Shown here: positions 15,706 to 24,241 of the stretch, one piece after another | Numbering within the stretch: position 1 is the stretch's first letter | Layout: each line of letters starts with the position of its first letter | Source: Amycolatopsis anabasis | GTDB taxonomy: Bacteria > Actinomycetota > Actinomycetes > Mycobacteriales > Pseudonocardiaceae | Reading direction: 5' to 3' | DNA length: 42,616 nucleotides | NCBI RefSeq assembly: GCF_009765355.1 | Contig: NZ_VTHK01000069.1 | Coordinates: 1-42,616, forward strand | The notes under the pieces: generated by a model | What the model saw: the letters and a program-made list of their open reading frames with translations, nothing else | Told to the model about the DNA's origin: nothing | Database searches by the model: none | Position numbers and translations under genes: made by a program

Positions 15706-16368
15706 ATGGAGATCAACTGTTCCGCCCTGCTGCTGGACATCGACGGCACCCTGGTGAATTCGCTCGGAGCGGTCGAGCGGACCTGGCGGGCCTGGGCCGC
15801 CGAGTACGGACTCGACGGCGACGCCGTGCTGCGGGTGTGCCACGGTCGCCGGTCCGAGGAGACGATCGCCGACTTCCTGCCCGGCGAGCAGGTCGAATCC
15901 GCCGTCGCCCGGCTGGACGAGCTGGAACTGGCCGACCTCGACGGCGTGGTCGCCTGCGCGGGTGCCGCCGAGTTGTTGGCCGCCAACCGGTTGCCGTGGG
16001 CGGTGGTCACCTCGGGCATCGTCGCGCTGGGGACCGCCCGGATGAAGGCCGCCGGGTTTTCCCTGCCGGAGGTGTTCATCACGGCGGAATCGGTGACCGA
16101 AGGCAAACCCGCTCCGGAGTGCTACCGGCTCGCCGCGCGGAAACTCGGCGTTCCCGCCGGGGACTGCGTGGTGATCGAGGACGCGCCCGCGGGCGTGCGC
16201 GCGGGGCGGGCGGCCGGTGCCACGGTGGTCGCGGTGACCACCACGCACCGGGCCGAGGAACTCGGCGACGCCGATTTCGTCGTGCCGTCGCTCGACCACG
16301 TCACCGTGCGGGGAGATCAGATCGCCATCGCGGGCGGGGGCGGGGAGTGCGTGGCGGCCGGGCGGTAG
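15706..16368 (+). CDS. HAD-superfamily phosphatase (sugar-phosphatase type)
   Basis: A 220-residue HAD hydrolase of subfamily IA. Motif I is DIDGTL with the nucleophile and acid aspartates at D11 and D13. Motif II is VVTSG, motif III the lysine in EGKPAPECY, and motif IV VIEDAPAGVRAG. The cap is alpha-helical (C1) near residues 17-75. The pattern is that of small sugar-phosphate or glycerol-phosphate phosphatases; the substrate is unknown. The last 52 bases overlap the end of the convergent MocR gene. Confidence 0.9.
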   Translation: MEINCSALLLDIDGTLVNSLGAVERTWRAWAAEYGLDGDAVLRVCHGRRSEETIADFLPGEQVESAVARLDELELADLDGVVACAGAAELLAANRLPWAVVTSGIVALGTARMKAAGFSLPEVFITAESVTEGKPAPECYRLAARKLGVPAGDCVVIEDAPAGVRAGRAAGATVVAVTTTHRAEELGDADFVVPSLDHVTVRGDQIAIAGGGGECVAAGR

Positions 16369-17735
16369 GCGTCCCACGCCCGGGCCAGGCGGCGGACCGC
16401 TTCGCTCAGCAACTCCGGCGGGTGGGCGAAGTGGATGCGGACCCGGTCTTCGCTGCCGCCCGAGGGATCCAGGCCACCGCCCGGCAGGAGCACCACGCCC
16501 CGGCGCTGGGCGGCCTGCGCGAACGACGTGCCGTCGCCCTCGGGCAACCGGGCCCACAGGATGTGCCCGCCCCGGACCGGCGGCACCTCCCAGCCGGGCA
16601 GGTGCCGCGCCAGCTCCGCGCGCAGGTGGTCGTGGCGCGCCTGCCGCTCCTCGGCCCGGCGGCGGCACAGCGCCTCGAGCCGGGGCAGCACGTACGCGGC
16701 GGCCAGCTGCGCCGGGATGTTGCCGCCGATGTCGTGCACGGTCCGCAGCCGGGCGAGCCGGGCGATGATCGGTTCGGGCGCGCGGACCCAGCCGACCCGC
16801 AGCCCGCCCCAGACGCTCTTGCTCAGCGAGCCGACCGAGATCACCGTCCGCCCGGCGAGCGGAGGCGGCGGCCGTTCGCCGGGGAAACCCAGATCCGCCA
16901 GGACTTCGTCGTCGATCAACGGGATGTCCGCGGCGGCCGCGGTCTCGGCGAGGCGGCGCCGGGCGAGCGGGGAGAGCACCGCACCGGTCGGGTTCTGGAA
17001 GGTGGGGATCACGTACGCGAGCGCCGGCCGGTCATCGCGGATCGCCGCCTCGAAACCCGCCAGCCCGACCGGCAGCGCCCGCAGCACCGCCGCTTCCTCG
17101 CGGAACGCCTCGAGCACGCCCGGGTAGGTCGGCCCTTCCAGGAGCACCCGGTCGCCCGGCCGGATCAGGGCGCGGGCGAGCAGCGACAGCGCCTGCTGGG
17201 CGCCGTTGGTGACCAGCACCTGATCCGGTGAAGTGGCCACGCCGCGCCGGGTGTAGTGGTCGGCGATCTCGGCGCGCAACGCCGGGTGCCCGGACGGCAG
17301 GTAACCGATGTCGCCGGTGAGCGCGGCCAGTTCGGCCGCGACCCGGGTGTAGGCCGCCGCCAGTTCGGCGGGCGGGGAATCCGGTGCGGCGCAGGCGAGC
17401 TGGATCGCGTCGCCGGGCGGTTCCAGCAGGTGCAGGAAGACCGGGGCGCCGGTGGTGTCCGGCACGGCTGCCGCGGGGGAACCGGCCACCCGCGTGCCGC
17501 TGCCCTGGCGGCGGGAGATCCGGCCTTCCAGGCGCAGCAGGTCGTAGGCGGCGACCACCGTGCTGCGCCCCACCGCGAGGGTCGAGGCGAGCGCGCGATC
17601 CGGCGGCAGGGGCGTGCCCGGCGGGAGCTCGCCGTCGTCGATCAGCTGCCGCAGCCGGGCCGCGAGCAGCAGGTACAGCGGGCCGCGCCCGGAGGACCAG
17701 CGGCCGAGCCGTTCGGAGAGGGCGATTGGTTTCAT
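16317..17735 (-). CDS. MocR/PdxR-type regulator (GntR HTH fused to aminotransferase domain)
   Basis: A 472-residue protein. A GntR winged helix-turn-helix covers residues 1-85 (LPPDRALASTLAVGRSTVVAAYDLL). A fold-type-I aminotransferase domain covers about 110-460, with the PLP lysine K306 in SLSKSVWGG and the NPTG motif at 248-251. Such regulators sense PLP or an amino compound through the aminotransferase domain. The ATG overlaps an 8-bp-arm inverted repeat that may be its own operator. The cupin gene diverges 65 bases upstream and is the obvious candidate target. Confidence 0.93.
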   Translation of the reverse strand: MKPIALSERLGRWSSGRGPLYLLLAARLRQLIDDGELPPGTPLPPDRALASTLAVGRSTVVAAYDLLRLEGRISRRQGSGTRVAGSPAAAVPDTTGAPVFLHLLEPPGDAIQLACAAPDSPPAELAAAYTRVAAELAALTGDIGYLPSGHPALRAEIADHYTRRGVATSPDQVLVTNGAQQALSLLARALIRPGDRVLLEGPTYPGVLEAFREEAAVLRALPVGLAGFEAAIRDDRPALAYVIPTFQNPTGAVLSPLARRRLAETAAAADIPLIDDEVLADLGFPGERPPPPLAGRTVISVGSLSKSVWGGLRVGWVRAPEPIIARLARLRTVHDIGGNIPAQLAAAYVLPRLEALCRRRAEERQARHDHLRAELARHLPGWEVPPVRGGHILWARLPEGDGTSFAQAAQRRGVVLLPGGGLDPSGGSEDRVRIHFAHPPELLSEAVRRLARAWDAYRPAATHSPPPPAMAI

Positions 17736-17747
17736 GGGCAAACCAAT
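17725..17747. promoter_or_regulatory. Inverted repeat overlapping the MocR start codon
   Basis: Perfect arms ATTGGTTT (17725-17732) and AAACCAAT (17740-17747) flank a seven-base centre that contains the MocR start codon. A regulator bound here would block its own translation start or promoter and could also control the divergent cupin gene. Two more ATTG words lie at 17745 and 17756. Confidence 0.6.
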
Positions 17748-17799
17748 TGTGCCGGATTGGCTCTGGGGCGCCGCATCCGCCCGCGCACAAGATGGGTTC

Positions 17800-18129
17800 A
17801 TGAGCAACGAGACGGTGTCCATCACCGAGGTCATCGAGTCGCTGGCGGGCCCGTGGCAACCGCGGGAACTGGCGAAGGTCAACGACGCCGTGGTGCGCTT
17901 CGCCCGGTTCGAGGGCGAATTCCCCTGGCACCACCACGACGAGGACGAGCTGTTCCTCTGCTGGGACGGGACTTTCCGGCTGGAACTGGAGGGCCGCGAG
18001 CCGGTCACGCTCAATCCGGGCGAGATCTTCGTGGTGCCCCGGGGCACCCGGCACCGCCCGGTGGCCGCCGAACCCGCGCACGGCCTCATGGTCGAACGCC
18101 CGGAAACCAAGCAGTACGGCAACGGGTGA
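17800..18129 (+). CDS. Small cupin-domain protein
   Basis: A 109-residue single-domain cupin. Motif 1 is FPWHHHDEDELFLCWDG, giving a HxH...E metal-binding set, and motif 2 is NPGEIFVVPRGTRHRPVA, with its histidine near residue 88. Such small cupins bind a metal and may act as isomerases or dioxygenases, or sense small molecules; no specific reaction can be named. The ATG at 17800 starts the conserved part. An in-frame ATG at 17734 lies in the MocR operator and is unlikely. It is divergent from mocR. Confidence 0.85.
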   Translation: MSNETVSITEVIESLAGPWQPRELAKVNDAVVRFARFEGEFPWHHHDEDELFLCWDGTFRLELEGREPVTLNPGEIFVVPRGTRHRPVAAEPAHGLMVERPETKQYGNG

Positions 18130-18138
18130 ACGCGAAGA

Positions 18139-18170
18139 AGCCCCCGGAAGTGGCGGCACTTCCGGGGGCT
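18139..18170. terminator. Bidirectional terminator between cupin and fabF
   Basis: A 14-bp perfect stem, AGCCCCCGGAAGTG at 18139-18152 with its complement at 18157-18170, around the tetraloop GCGG. It lies between convergent genes and serves both. Confidence 0.88.
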
Positions 18171-18181
18171 CCTCGGCGTCT

Positions 18182-19429
18182 TTACGCGGCGGTGAACAGC
18201 AGCGCCGTGTTGTGCCCGCCGAAACCGAACGAGTTGCTCAGCGCGGCGGACAGCTCGACCTTGCGGGGCTCGCCGCTCACCACGTCGAGCTGAACCTTCG
18301 GGTCGAGGTCCTCGAGGTTCAGCGTCGCCGGCACGATTCCGTGGTACAGCGCCAGAATCGTGGCGATGCCCTCGACCGCCCCGGCCCCGCCGACGAGGTG
18401 ACCGAGCGCGCCCTTCGGCGCGGTCACCACCGGGTGGTTGCCGATCGCGGTGCGGATCGCGGCCGCCTCACCGACATCGCCGACCACCGTCGAGGTGGCG
18501 TGCGCGTTCACGTGGCCGACGTCGGCCGCGGTCAGCCCGGCCATCTTGATCGCATTCGCCATCGCCGCGATCTGGCCGAGGCCCTCCGGGTGGTTCCCGG
18601 TGATGTGGTAGGCGTCCGAGGTGATGCCGTAACCGCTCAGCGTGGCGTAGATCCGGGCGCCCCGGGCCTTCGCGCGGTCGGCGCGCTCCAGGATCACCAC
18701 GCCGGAGCCCTCGCCCAGCACGAACCCGTCGCGGTGCGCGTCGAACGGGCGGGACGCGGCCGCCGGATCGTCGTTGCGCGTGGACACCGTGCGCGCCTGG
18801 GCGAAACCGGCGATGGTGATCGGGTGGATGCAGGCTTCCGCGCCACCGGCCACCACGACGTCCGCCCGGCCGGAGCGGATCATCTCGAAACCGGACGCGA
18901 TGCCTTCCGCACCGGAGGCACACGCCGACGCGGGCGAGTGCACTCCGGCGCGTGCCTTCAGGTCGATGCCGACGTGGGCCGCGGGGCCGTTCGGCATCAA
19001 CATCGGCACGGTCAGCGGCGACACCTTCCGGATCCCGTGCTCGCGCAGCAGATCGTGCTGGCTGAGCAGGGTGGTCGGGCCGCCGATGCCGGTGCCGATC
19101 GAGACGCCGAGCCGGTCCGGGTCGACGTCGGTGTGCTCGTCCGTGGGCTGCTCGAAGCCCGCGTCCGCCCACGCCTGGCGCGCGGCGATGAGGGCTACCT
19201 GTTCACAACGGTCGAGCCTGCGTGCCTGTACGCGGGGGAGCCGTTCGGACGGCTCCTCGGCGAGTGTCGCTCCGATCTTCACCGGCAGGTCGAGGCGCTC
19301 GACCCACTCGGCCTCGATGGTGCGGACCCCACTCGCTCCCGCCAACAGTCCGTCCCAGGTGGACGCGACGTCCCCGCCGAGCGGAGTGGTCGCACCCAGC
19401 CCGGTGATCACGACGTCGGTGTTGCTCAT
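18182..19429 (-). CDS. fabF: Beta-ketoacyl-ACP synthase II
   Basis: A 415-residue condensing enzyme that elongates acyl-ACP with malonyl-ACP in type II fatty acid synthesis. The active-site cysteine is C170 (SPASACASGAEG). The two histidines lie in NAHATSTVVGD and NSFGFGGHNT, and the lysine in APKGALGHL. The ATG at 19429 is preceded by GGAGA; the ATG five codons upstream is less likely. It is the last gene of the fabD-fabH-acpP-fabF operon, the Streptomyces order. In mycobacteria the equivalents are kasA/kasB. Confidence 0.96.
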   Translation of the reverse strand: MSNTDVVITGLGATTPLGGDVASTWDGLLAGASGVRTIEAEWVERLDLPVKIGATLAEEPSERLPRVQARRLDRCEQVALIAARQAWADAGFEQPTDEHTDVDPDRLGVSIGTGIGGPTTLLSQHDLLREHGIRKVSPLTVPMLMPNGPAAHVGIDLKARAGVHSPASACASGAEGIASGFEMIRSGRADVVVAGGAEACIHPITIAGFAQARTVSTRNDDPAAASRPFDAHRDGFVLGEGSGVVILERADRAKARGARIYATLSGYGITSDAYHITGNHPEGLGQIAAMANAIKMAGLTAADVGHVNAHATSTVVGDVGEAAAIRTAIGNHPVVTAPKGALGHLVGGAGAVEGIATILALYHGIVPATLNLEDLDPKVQLDVVSGEPRKVELSAALSNSFGFGGHNTALLFTAA

Positions 19430-19468
19430 TTGGAGTCTCCCCAAAGTCGGCGCCGGTACGCGCGGGTG

Positions 19469-19714
19469 TTACTTGGCGTTCGCCGAGACGTAGTTGACGG
19501 CGTCGCCCACGGTCTTCAGGTTGGCCAGCTCGTCGTCCGGGATCTTGACGCCGAACTTGTCCTCGGCCTGCACGGCGATCTCCACCATGGACAGCGAGTC
19601 GATGTCCAGGTCGTCCACGAAGGACTTCTCCGTGGTCACCTCGTCCTGGGCCACACCGGCGACCTCTTCGACGATCTCGGCCAGGCCGGACAGGATCTTT
19701 TCGTTGTCTGCCAC
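19469..19714 (-). CDS. acpP: Acyl carrier protein
   Basis: An 81-residue acidic ACP. The 4'-phosphopantetheine attachment serine is S40 in DIDSLSMVE. Helices I, II and III are evident (LAEIVEEVAG, SMVEIAVQAEDKFG, VGDAVNYV). It lacks the long C-terminal extension of mycobacterial AcpM and is thus a conventional housekeeping ACP. It lies between fabH and fabF, where it carries the chains both enzymes use. A Shine-Dalgarno-like AAGGGAA lies eight bases upstream. Confidence 0.97.
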   Translation of the reverse strand: MADNEKILSGLAEIVEEVAGVAQDEVTTEKSFVDDLDIDSLSMVEIAVQAEDKFGVKIPDDELANLKTVGDAVNYVSANAK

Positions 19715-19780
19715 TTGCTTTCCCTTCGTGGTTCTCTGGGTTGTTTCACCGGCCGCTGGACGCCCCGGCGTGCTTGGATA

Positions 19781-20761
19781 CTACGGACAGAGGAATGCCT
19801 GGCCCGCATAGGACAGTCCGGCGCCGAAACCCACCGCCAGCACCACATCGCCCGACTTGGCGGTTCCGGCCGCACGCATGTGGTCGAGTGCCATCGGGAT
19901 CGACGCCGACGAGGTGTTTCCGGAGTACTTGATGTCGTCGGCGACCACCATGTCCTCCCGGGCCCCGCGGGCCCGCAACCGTTTCGCGATCGCCTCGACG
20001 ATGCGCAGGTTGGCCTGGTGCGGGATCAGTACATCCACATCGGACGGTTCGAGCCCGGCGAGTTCGAGCGCCCGCATGGCGATCGGGGCGATCTGCGTGG
20101 TCGCCCAGCGGAAGACCGACTGGCCCTCCTGGTAGATGTACTTGTGGTCGCGCATGTAGATGGTGTCGACCAGATCGCCCGCGCTGCCCCAGGCGACCGG
20201 CCCGATGCCCGGTTCGTCGGACGGCCCGACCACCGCGGCCCCGGCGCCGTCGGCGAAGATGATCGCGTTCGCCCGGTCCAGCGGATCCACCACATCGGTC
20301 AGCTTCTCGGCGCCGATCACCAGCACCCTGCCCGACGAGCCGGACCGGATCAGGTCCGAGGCCACGCCGAGGCCGTAGCAGAACCCGGCGCACGCGGCGT
20401 TGATGTCGAACGCACCGGCGCGTTTGACCCCGATCCGGTCGGCGACCTGCGCGGCGGCGTTCGGGATCGGCGCGGGCATAGTGCAGTTCGGCACGATCAC
20501 GGTGTCCACTTCGGACGGTTCGAGGCCGGCGTCGGCCAGCGCGCGGGAACCCGCGGTGACCGCCATGTCCACCAGCAGCTCGTCCTTCTCCGCGAAGCGC
20601 CGCTCGATGATGCCGACGCGATCCCGGATCCATTGGTCGGTGGTGTCCATGATCTGGGACAAATCGTCGTTGGTGACGATCTTGTCCGGCTGGGTGCTGC
20701 CGACACCGAGCACGCGCGTCGCGGCGGGTCCCTGCTTGAGCTTCAGCGCCGGGCGGCTCAC
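19781..20761 (-). CDS. fabH: Beta-ketoacyl-ACP synthase III
   Basis: A 326-residue initiating condensing enzyme that joins an acyl-CoA primer with malonyl-ACP. The triad is C124 (INAACAGF), histidine in IPHQANLRI and asparagine in YSGNTSSASIP. The GTG start overlaps the fabD stop codon by four bases, so the two are translationally coupled. Actinobacterial FabH often prefers branched-chain primers, but that cannot be read directly here. Confidence 0.96.
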   Translation of the reverse strand: MSRPALKLKQGPAATRVLGVGSTQPDKIVTNDDLSQIMDTTDQWIRDRVGIIERRFAEKDELLVDMAVTAGSRALADAGLEPSEVDTVIVPNCTMPAPIPNAAAQVADRIGVKRAGAFDINAACAGFCYGLGVASDLIRSGSSGRVLVIGAEKLTDVVDPLDRANAIIFADGAGAAVVGPSDEPGIGPVAWGSAGDLVDTIYMRDHKYIYQEGQSVFRWATTQIAPIAMRALELAGLEPSDVDVLIPHQANLRIVEAIAKRLRARGAREDMVVADDIKYSGNTSSASIPMALDHMRAAGTAKSGDVVLAVGFGAGLSYAGQAFLCP

Positions 20762-21672
20762 GCGGCATCCTCCAACTTGGCCAGATCGGCCGGGGTCTTG
20801 AGTGCGATGGTCGAGGTCACCACGCCCTTGAGCTGCCGCTTGACCAGGCCGGTCAGCGTGCCCGCGGGCGCCAGCTCCACGGTACGGGTGACGCCGAGCG
20901 AGACCAGCCCGTCCATGGTCAGGTCCCAGCGGACCGGGCGGGTGACCTGCTGGACGAGCCGGTCGAGGTACTCCGCGCCGCTGGTGACCACGGTACCGTC
21001 CGCATTGGACAGCAGCGGGCGGTTCGGGTCGGCGGGGGTGATCCCGGCGGCGTGCTTGCGCAACGCTTCCTCGGCGGGCGCCATGTATCCCGTGTGGAAC
21101 GCGCCGGCCACCTTCAGCGCGCGAACCTTGGTGCCTTCCAAGGGTTCGGCGACGATCTGGGCGATCGCGTCGGCGGCCCCGGACGCGACGATCTGACCCG
21201 CGCCGTTCTGGTTCGCGGCGGCCAGGCCGTAATCGGCGAGCCAGGCGACCACCCGCTCGGGCTCGCCGAGCATCACGGCGGCCATGCTGGTCGGTTCGGC
21301 CGCGCAGGCCTTGGCCATCTCGGCGCCCCGCACCGCGGCGAGCGTGACGGCGTCCTCGGCGGAAAGCACGCCGGCGATGGCCGCGGCGGCGAGTTCACCC
21401 ACGGAGTGCCCGGCGACCGGCGCGTCGGCGGGCAGTTCGATCCGCTCGCGCAGCTCGTCGTAGGCCAGCAGCGAAAGCGCGACGATCAGCGGCTGGGCGA
21501 TCGCGGTGTCCTGGATCCGCTCCGCGTCGGCTTCCGTGCCGAGGTGGATCAGATCGAGACCGGTGCGATCGGACCAGCTCCGCACCCGGTCACGGGCGCC
21601 GTCGAGTTCGAGCCAGGGGGAGAGCATGCCGGGCGCTTGGGAGCCCTGTCCGGGGGCGAGGACTGCTGTCAC
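20758..21672 (-). CDS. fabD: Malonyl-CoA:ACP transacylase
   Basis: A 304-residue enzyme loading malonyl groups onto ACP. The catalytic serine is S90 in GHSVGE, the partner histidine is in GAFHTGYM, and the N-terminal signature is LAPGQGSQAPGM. The GTG at 21672 was chosen because family members begin directly with AVLAPGQG. An in-frame GTG at 21687 would add five residues, and neither has a clear ribosome-binding site. It is the first gene of the fab operon, 180 bases downstream of fasR. Confidence 0.94.
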   Translation of the reverse strand: MTAVLAPGQGSQAPGMLSPWLELDGARDRVRSWSDRTGLDLIHLGTEADAERIQDTAIAQPLIVALSLLAYDELRERIELPADAPVAGHSVGELAAAAIAGVLSAEDAVTLAAVRGAEMAKACAAEPTSMAAVMLGEPERVVAWLADYGLAAANQNGAGQIVASGAADAIAQIVAEPLEGTKVRALKVAGAFHTGYMAPAEEALRKHAAGITPADPNRPLLSNADGTVVTSGAEYLDRLVQQVTRPVRWDLTMDGLVSLGVTRTVELAPAGTLTGLVKRQLKGVVTSTIALKTPADLAKLEDAA

Positions 21673-21737
21673 GTACTCAGGGAACACGGTCCGTGGGGTT
21701 CGACGTGATGTCGGAGCTGACGAAGTCCGCGCGGCGA

Positions 21738-21755
21738 TGTTGGAGGATTCCTACA
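21738..21755. promoter_or_regulatory. Candidate FasR operator upstream of fabD
   Basis: TGTTGGAGGATTCCTACA is an inverted repeat TGTnGGA-N4-TCCnACA with six of seven arm positions matched. It sits in the gap between fasR and fabD, about 65 bases before the fabD start, where an activator site would be expected. That FasR binds here is inference from position. Confidence 0.45.
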
Positions 21756-21852
21756 AAGGTGACGGCCGCATGAACGACTGTTACCGGAATGCCTTGTCGG
21801 GTTCAGGGATATTTTGCCGTGATGCCGGTCACCCGATCGTCGGTACGCAGCG

Positions 21853-23067
21853 TCACCACAAGCCCCGCGCCCGCGCCAATCGGCCCACGGTGAGCGCGAT
21901 CCGCAGGACCAGCGCGTCCCGGGGGTCGGAGGCGAGGCGTCCGGTCAGCTCGGCCGCCCGGCGAAGCCGGTAGCGCACCGTGTTCGGGTGCACGAACAAG
22001 GTCCGGGCGCAGGTCTCCAGCACCCCGCCGCTCTCCAGGTACGTCTCCACGGTCTCCAGGAGGGTCGGACCGGCCTGTTCCAGCGGTTTGGCGATTTGCT
22101 CGACGAGCATCCGCTCGGCCTCGGCGTCGCCGGAGAGCGCCCGTTCGGGGAGCAGATCGGCCGACCGGACCGGGCGCGGGGCGCCGGGCCAGCCGACCAC
22201 CGCGCGCAGTCCGGACAGCGCTTCGGCCGCGCTGTGGTGCGCCTCGGCCAGGCTCGGCACGGTCGGACCCGCGACCACCGGACCGTCGCCGAACGCGACC
22301 GACAGCTTGCCCAGGATCTCCTGGTCCTTCGGGCTGCCCTCGGTCGGCCCGCCGACCACCACGACCAGCCGGGAACCCTGGACCGACAGCAGGACCGGGC
22401 GCCCTATCCGGGCCGCCCGGGCGCGAACCTCGAAGACGACCGTCGGCGGGTCGTCCGACCGCGGCTTGCCGACCAGGGCGGTCGCGGCGGCGGCCGGATC
22501 CCAGCCGAGCGCGGCGGCGCGGGAGAGCACCGATTCCTCGGCGTCGCCACGCACGATGCCGTCCACCACGAGCGCCTCGAGCCGGGCGTCCCAGGCGCCG
22601 CGCGCCTCGGCGGCGGCCGCGTAGGAGTTCGCCGTGGTGAAGGCGATTTCCCTGCCGTAGCGGAGAATTCCCTCCAGCAGCGCGGCCCGTTCGGCTTCGT
22701 CGGCCGCGAAATCCGGCAGCTGCTCCTCGAACACCTCGATGGCCAGCCGGACCAGGCCGACGGCCTGCCGCAGGCTGATCCACCGGGACAGTTCGGTCGG
22801 CGCGCCGCGGAAGGCCTCGGTGGTGAGCTTGGGCGCCTCGTTGGAGTCCCGCAACCAGTCGACGAAACTCGCCGCCGCGGTCTGGGTGATCAGCAGCACG
22901 CTGGCGCGCTGGTCGGCGGGCATCCGGCCGAACCAGGGGAGTCGTTCCTCCATCGCGGCGACGCTGGCCGAGGCGAGCCGCCCGGACGCGCGCTCCAGTT
23001 GCCGCAAGGTCTTGCCGGAAAGGCCGTGCTGCTCGGGCACGCGCCGCCGGGCGTTCGTCTGGCTCAT
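21853..23067 (-). CDS. fasR: PucR/CdaR-family regulator of fatty acid synthesis, FasR-like
   Basis: A 404-residue regulator. The C-terminal PucR helix-turn-helix spans about 340-390 (LLETVETYLESGGVLETCARTLFVHPNTVRYRLRR, broken by a turn). A central GGDEF-like region characteristic of CdaR-type regulators is present (RPVLLSVQGSRLVVVVGG). In Streptomyces coelicolor the PucR-type FasR lies directly upstream of fabD-fabH-acpP-fabF and activates it. In M. tuberculosis the homologue Rv2242 lies between aceE and fabD. The order here matches, so the assignment is strong by context. The ATG fits the family N-terminus. Confidence 0.9.
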   Translation of the reverse strand: MSQTNARRRVPEQHGLSGKTLRQLERASGRLASASVAAMEERLPWFGRMPADQRASVLLITQTAAASFVDWLRDSNEAPKLTTEAFRGAPTELSRWISLRQAVGLVRLAIEVFEEQLPDFAADEAERAALLEGILRYGREIAFTTANSYAAAAEARGAWDARLEALVVDGIVRGDAEESVLSRAAALGWDPAAAATALVGKPRSDDPPTVVFEVRARAARIGRPVLLSVQGSRLVVVVGGPTEGSPKDQEILGKLSVAFGDGPVVAGPTVPSLAEAHHSAAEALSGLRAVVGWPGAPRPVRSADLLPERALSGDAEAERMLVEQIAKPLEQAGPTLLETVETYLESGGVLETCARTLFVHPNTVRYRLRRAAELTGRLASDPRDALVLRIALTVGRLARARGLW

Positions 23068-23332
23068 GGTGTCCCGATCGTACGTCGCGGGCCGCGGCCG
23101 CGGTGCGGTGTCGGGCGATTACCCGCCGGGACGAACCCGCAACCTGACCGGCGGAAGCCGCAACTAAGGTTGCTAGCGAACGGCCGGAAACGCTCATTAC
23201 GATTCCGCCGTCGCCGCCGCGGATATCCGGGTAATTCCCTGAGGCGGGCGGCCGGTCGCAAGAGCAGAATTCGCGCGGAAATCGCGTTTCGATCAGGGCA
23301 TCGGCGAGGATGTCCGGGGGGAGGGCACTACG
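23068..23332. other. Intergenic region between fasR and the ABC exporter
   Basis: This 265-base divergent gap must hold the promoters of fasR and the natA-like gene. I see no convincing -35/-10 pair, no long inverted repeat and no plausible small gene. The region has slightly lower GC around 23160-23210. Confidence 0.6.
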
Positions 23333-24241
23333 GTGGAAGATCGACGACTGGAGATCGACTCGATCTCCAAGCGTTATGGCGATGTCGTCGCGTTGCGCGC
23401 GATGACGTTCGATGTCCGGGCGGGCGAACTGTTCGGCTTCGTCGGCAGCAACGGCGCCGGAAAGACCACCACGATGCGGATCGCGCTCGGTGTGCTGTCC
23501 AGCGATTCGGGTGCGGTGCGCTGGGACGGCCGGCCGATCACGCTGGAAACCCGGCGGCACATCGGATACATGCCCGAGGAGCGCGGGCTCTACCCGAAGA
23601 TGAAGGTGGGCGAGCAGCTCACCTATCTCGCGCGCCTGCACGGAATGTCCGTATCGGACGCCAGGAAGTCCGTTGTGGACTGGACCGAGCGGCTCGGGGT
23701 GGCCGCGCGCCGGGACGACGAGGTGCAGAAGCTCAGCCTGGGCAACCAGCAGCGGGTGCAGCTGGCCGCGGCGCTGGTGCACAACCCGAGCATTCTCGTG
23801 CTGGACGAACCGTTCTCCGGGCTGGACCCGGTGGCGGTGGACGTGATGAGCCAGGTACTCCGGGAGAAGGCGGACGAGGGAGTGCCGGTGGTGTTCTCCA
23901 GCCACCAGCTCGATCTGGTGGAGCGCCTCTGCGATCGCGTCGGAATCGTCCGAAGTGGACAAATGGTGGCGAAGGGGACCGTTCCGGAGCTGCGTTCGGG
24001 CGGTGCGGTCCGGTTGCTGGTGGACGCGCCGGAGGCCCCGGCGGGCTGGGCGGACGCGCTGCCCGGCGTCACCGTGCTCGGCCACGAGAACGGGGTGACC
24101 GAGCTGGAACTGTCCGACGGCGCCGACGACCAGACGGTGCTCAAGGCCGCCCTGGCGACCGGTCCGGTCCGCGAATTCGCGCGCCGCCAGCCCTCGCTTA
24201 CCGAACTTTTCCGCAATGTCGTTACGCAGGAGGCAGCGTGA
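23333..24241 (+). CDS. ABC transporter ATP-binding protein (NatA-like)
   Basis: A 302-residue ATPase of the ABC-2 exporter class. Walker A is GSNGAGKTTT near residues 37-46, the signature is the variant LSLGNQQRVQ, Walker B is ILVLDEPFSGLDP, and the H-loop is SSHQLD. The C-terminal 80 residues form the DUF4162-type extension seen in NatA-like proteins. The GTG start has GGGGGGAGGG upstream. The stop overlaps the start of the permease gene, so one complex is formed with it. The substrate is unknown; NatAB in Bacillus exports sodium. Confidence 0.93.
   Translation: MEDRRLEIDSISKRYGDVVALRAMTFDVRAGELFGFVGSNGAGKTTTMRIALGVLSSDSGAVRWDGRPITLETRRHIGYMPEERGLYPKMKVGEQLTYLARLHGMSVSDARKSVVDWTERLGVAARRDDEVQKLSLGNQQRVQLAAALVHNPSILVLDEPFSGLDPVAVDVMSQVLREKADEGVPVVFSSHQLDLVERLCDRVGIVRSGQMVAKGTVPELRSGGAVRLLVDAPEAPAGWADALPGVTVLGHENGVTELELSDGADDQTVLKAALATGPVREFARRQPSLTELFRNVVTQEAA

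Noticed and set aside
18212..21196. 994-codon plus-strand open frame across the fab cluster
   Set aside because: It lies opposite fabF, acpP and fabH, which have intact active sites. The composition (Arg, Asp, Gly, His) is typical of an antisense shadow.
21988..24237. Very long plus-strand frame joining the fasR antisense region to the ABC permease
   Set aside because: The real permease starts at 24238 with a GTG overlapping the ATPase stop. The upstream part is antisense to fasR and out of frame with the ATPase.
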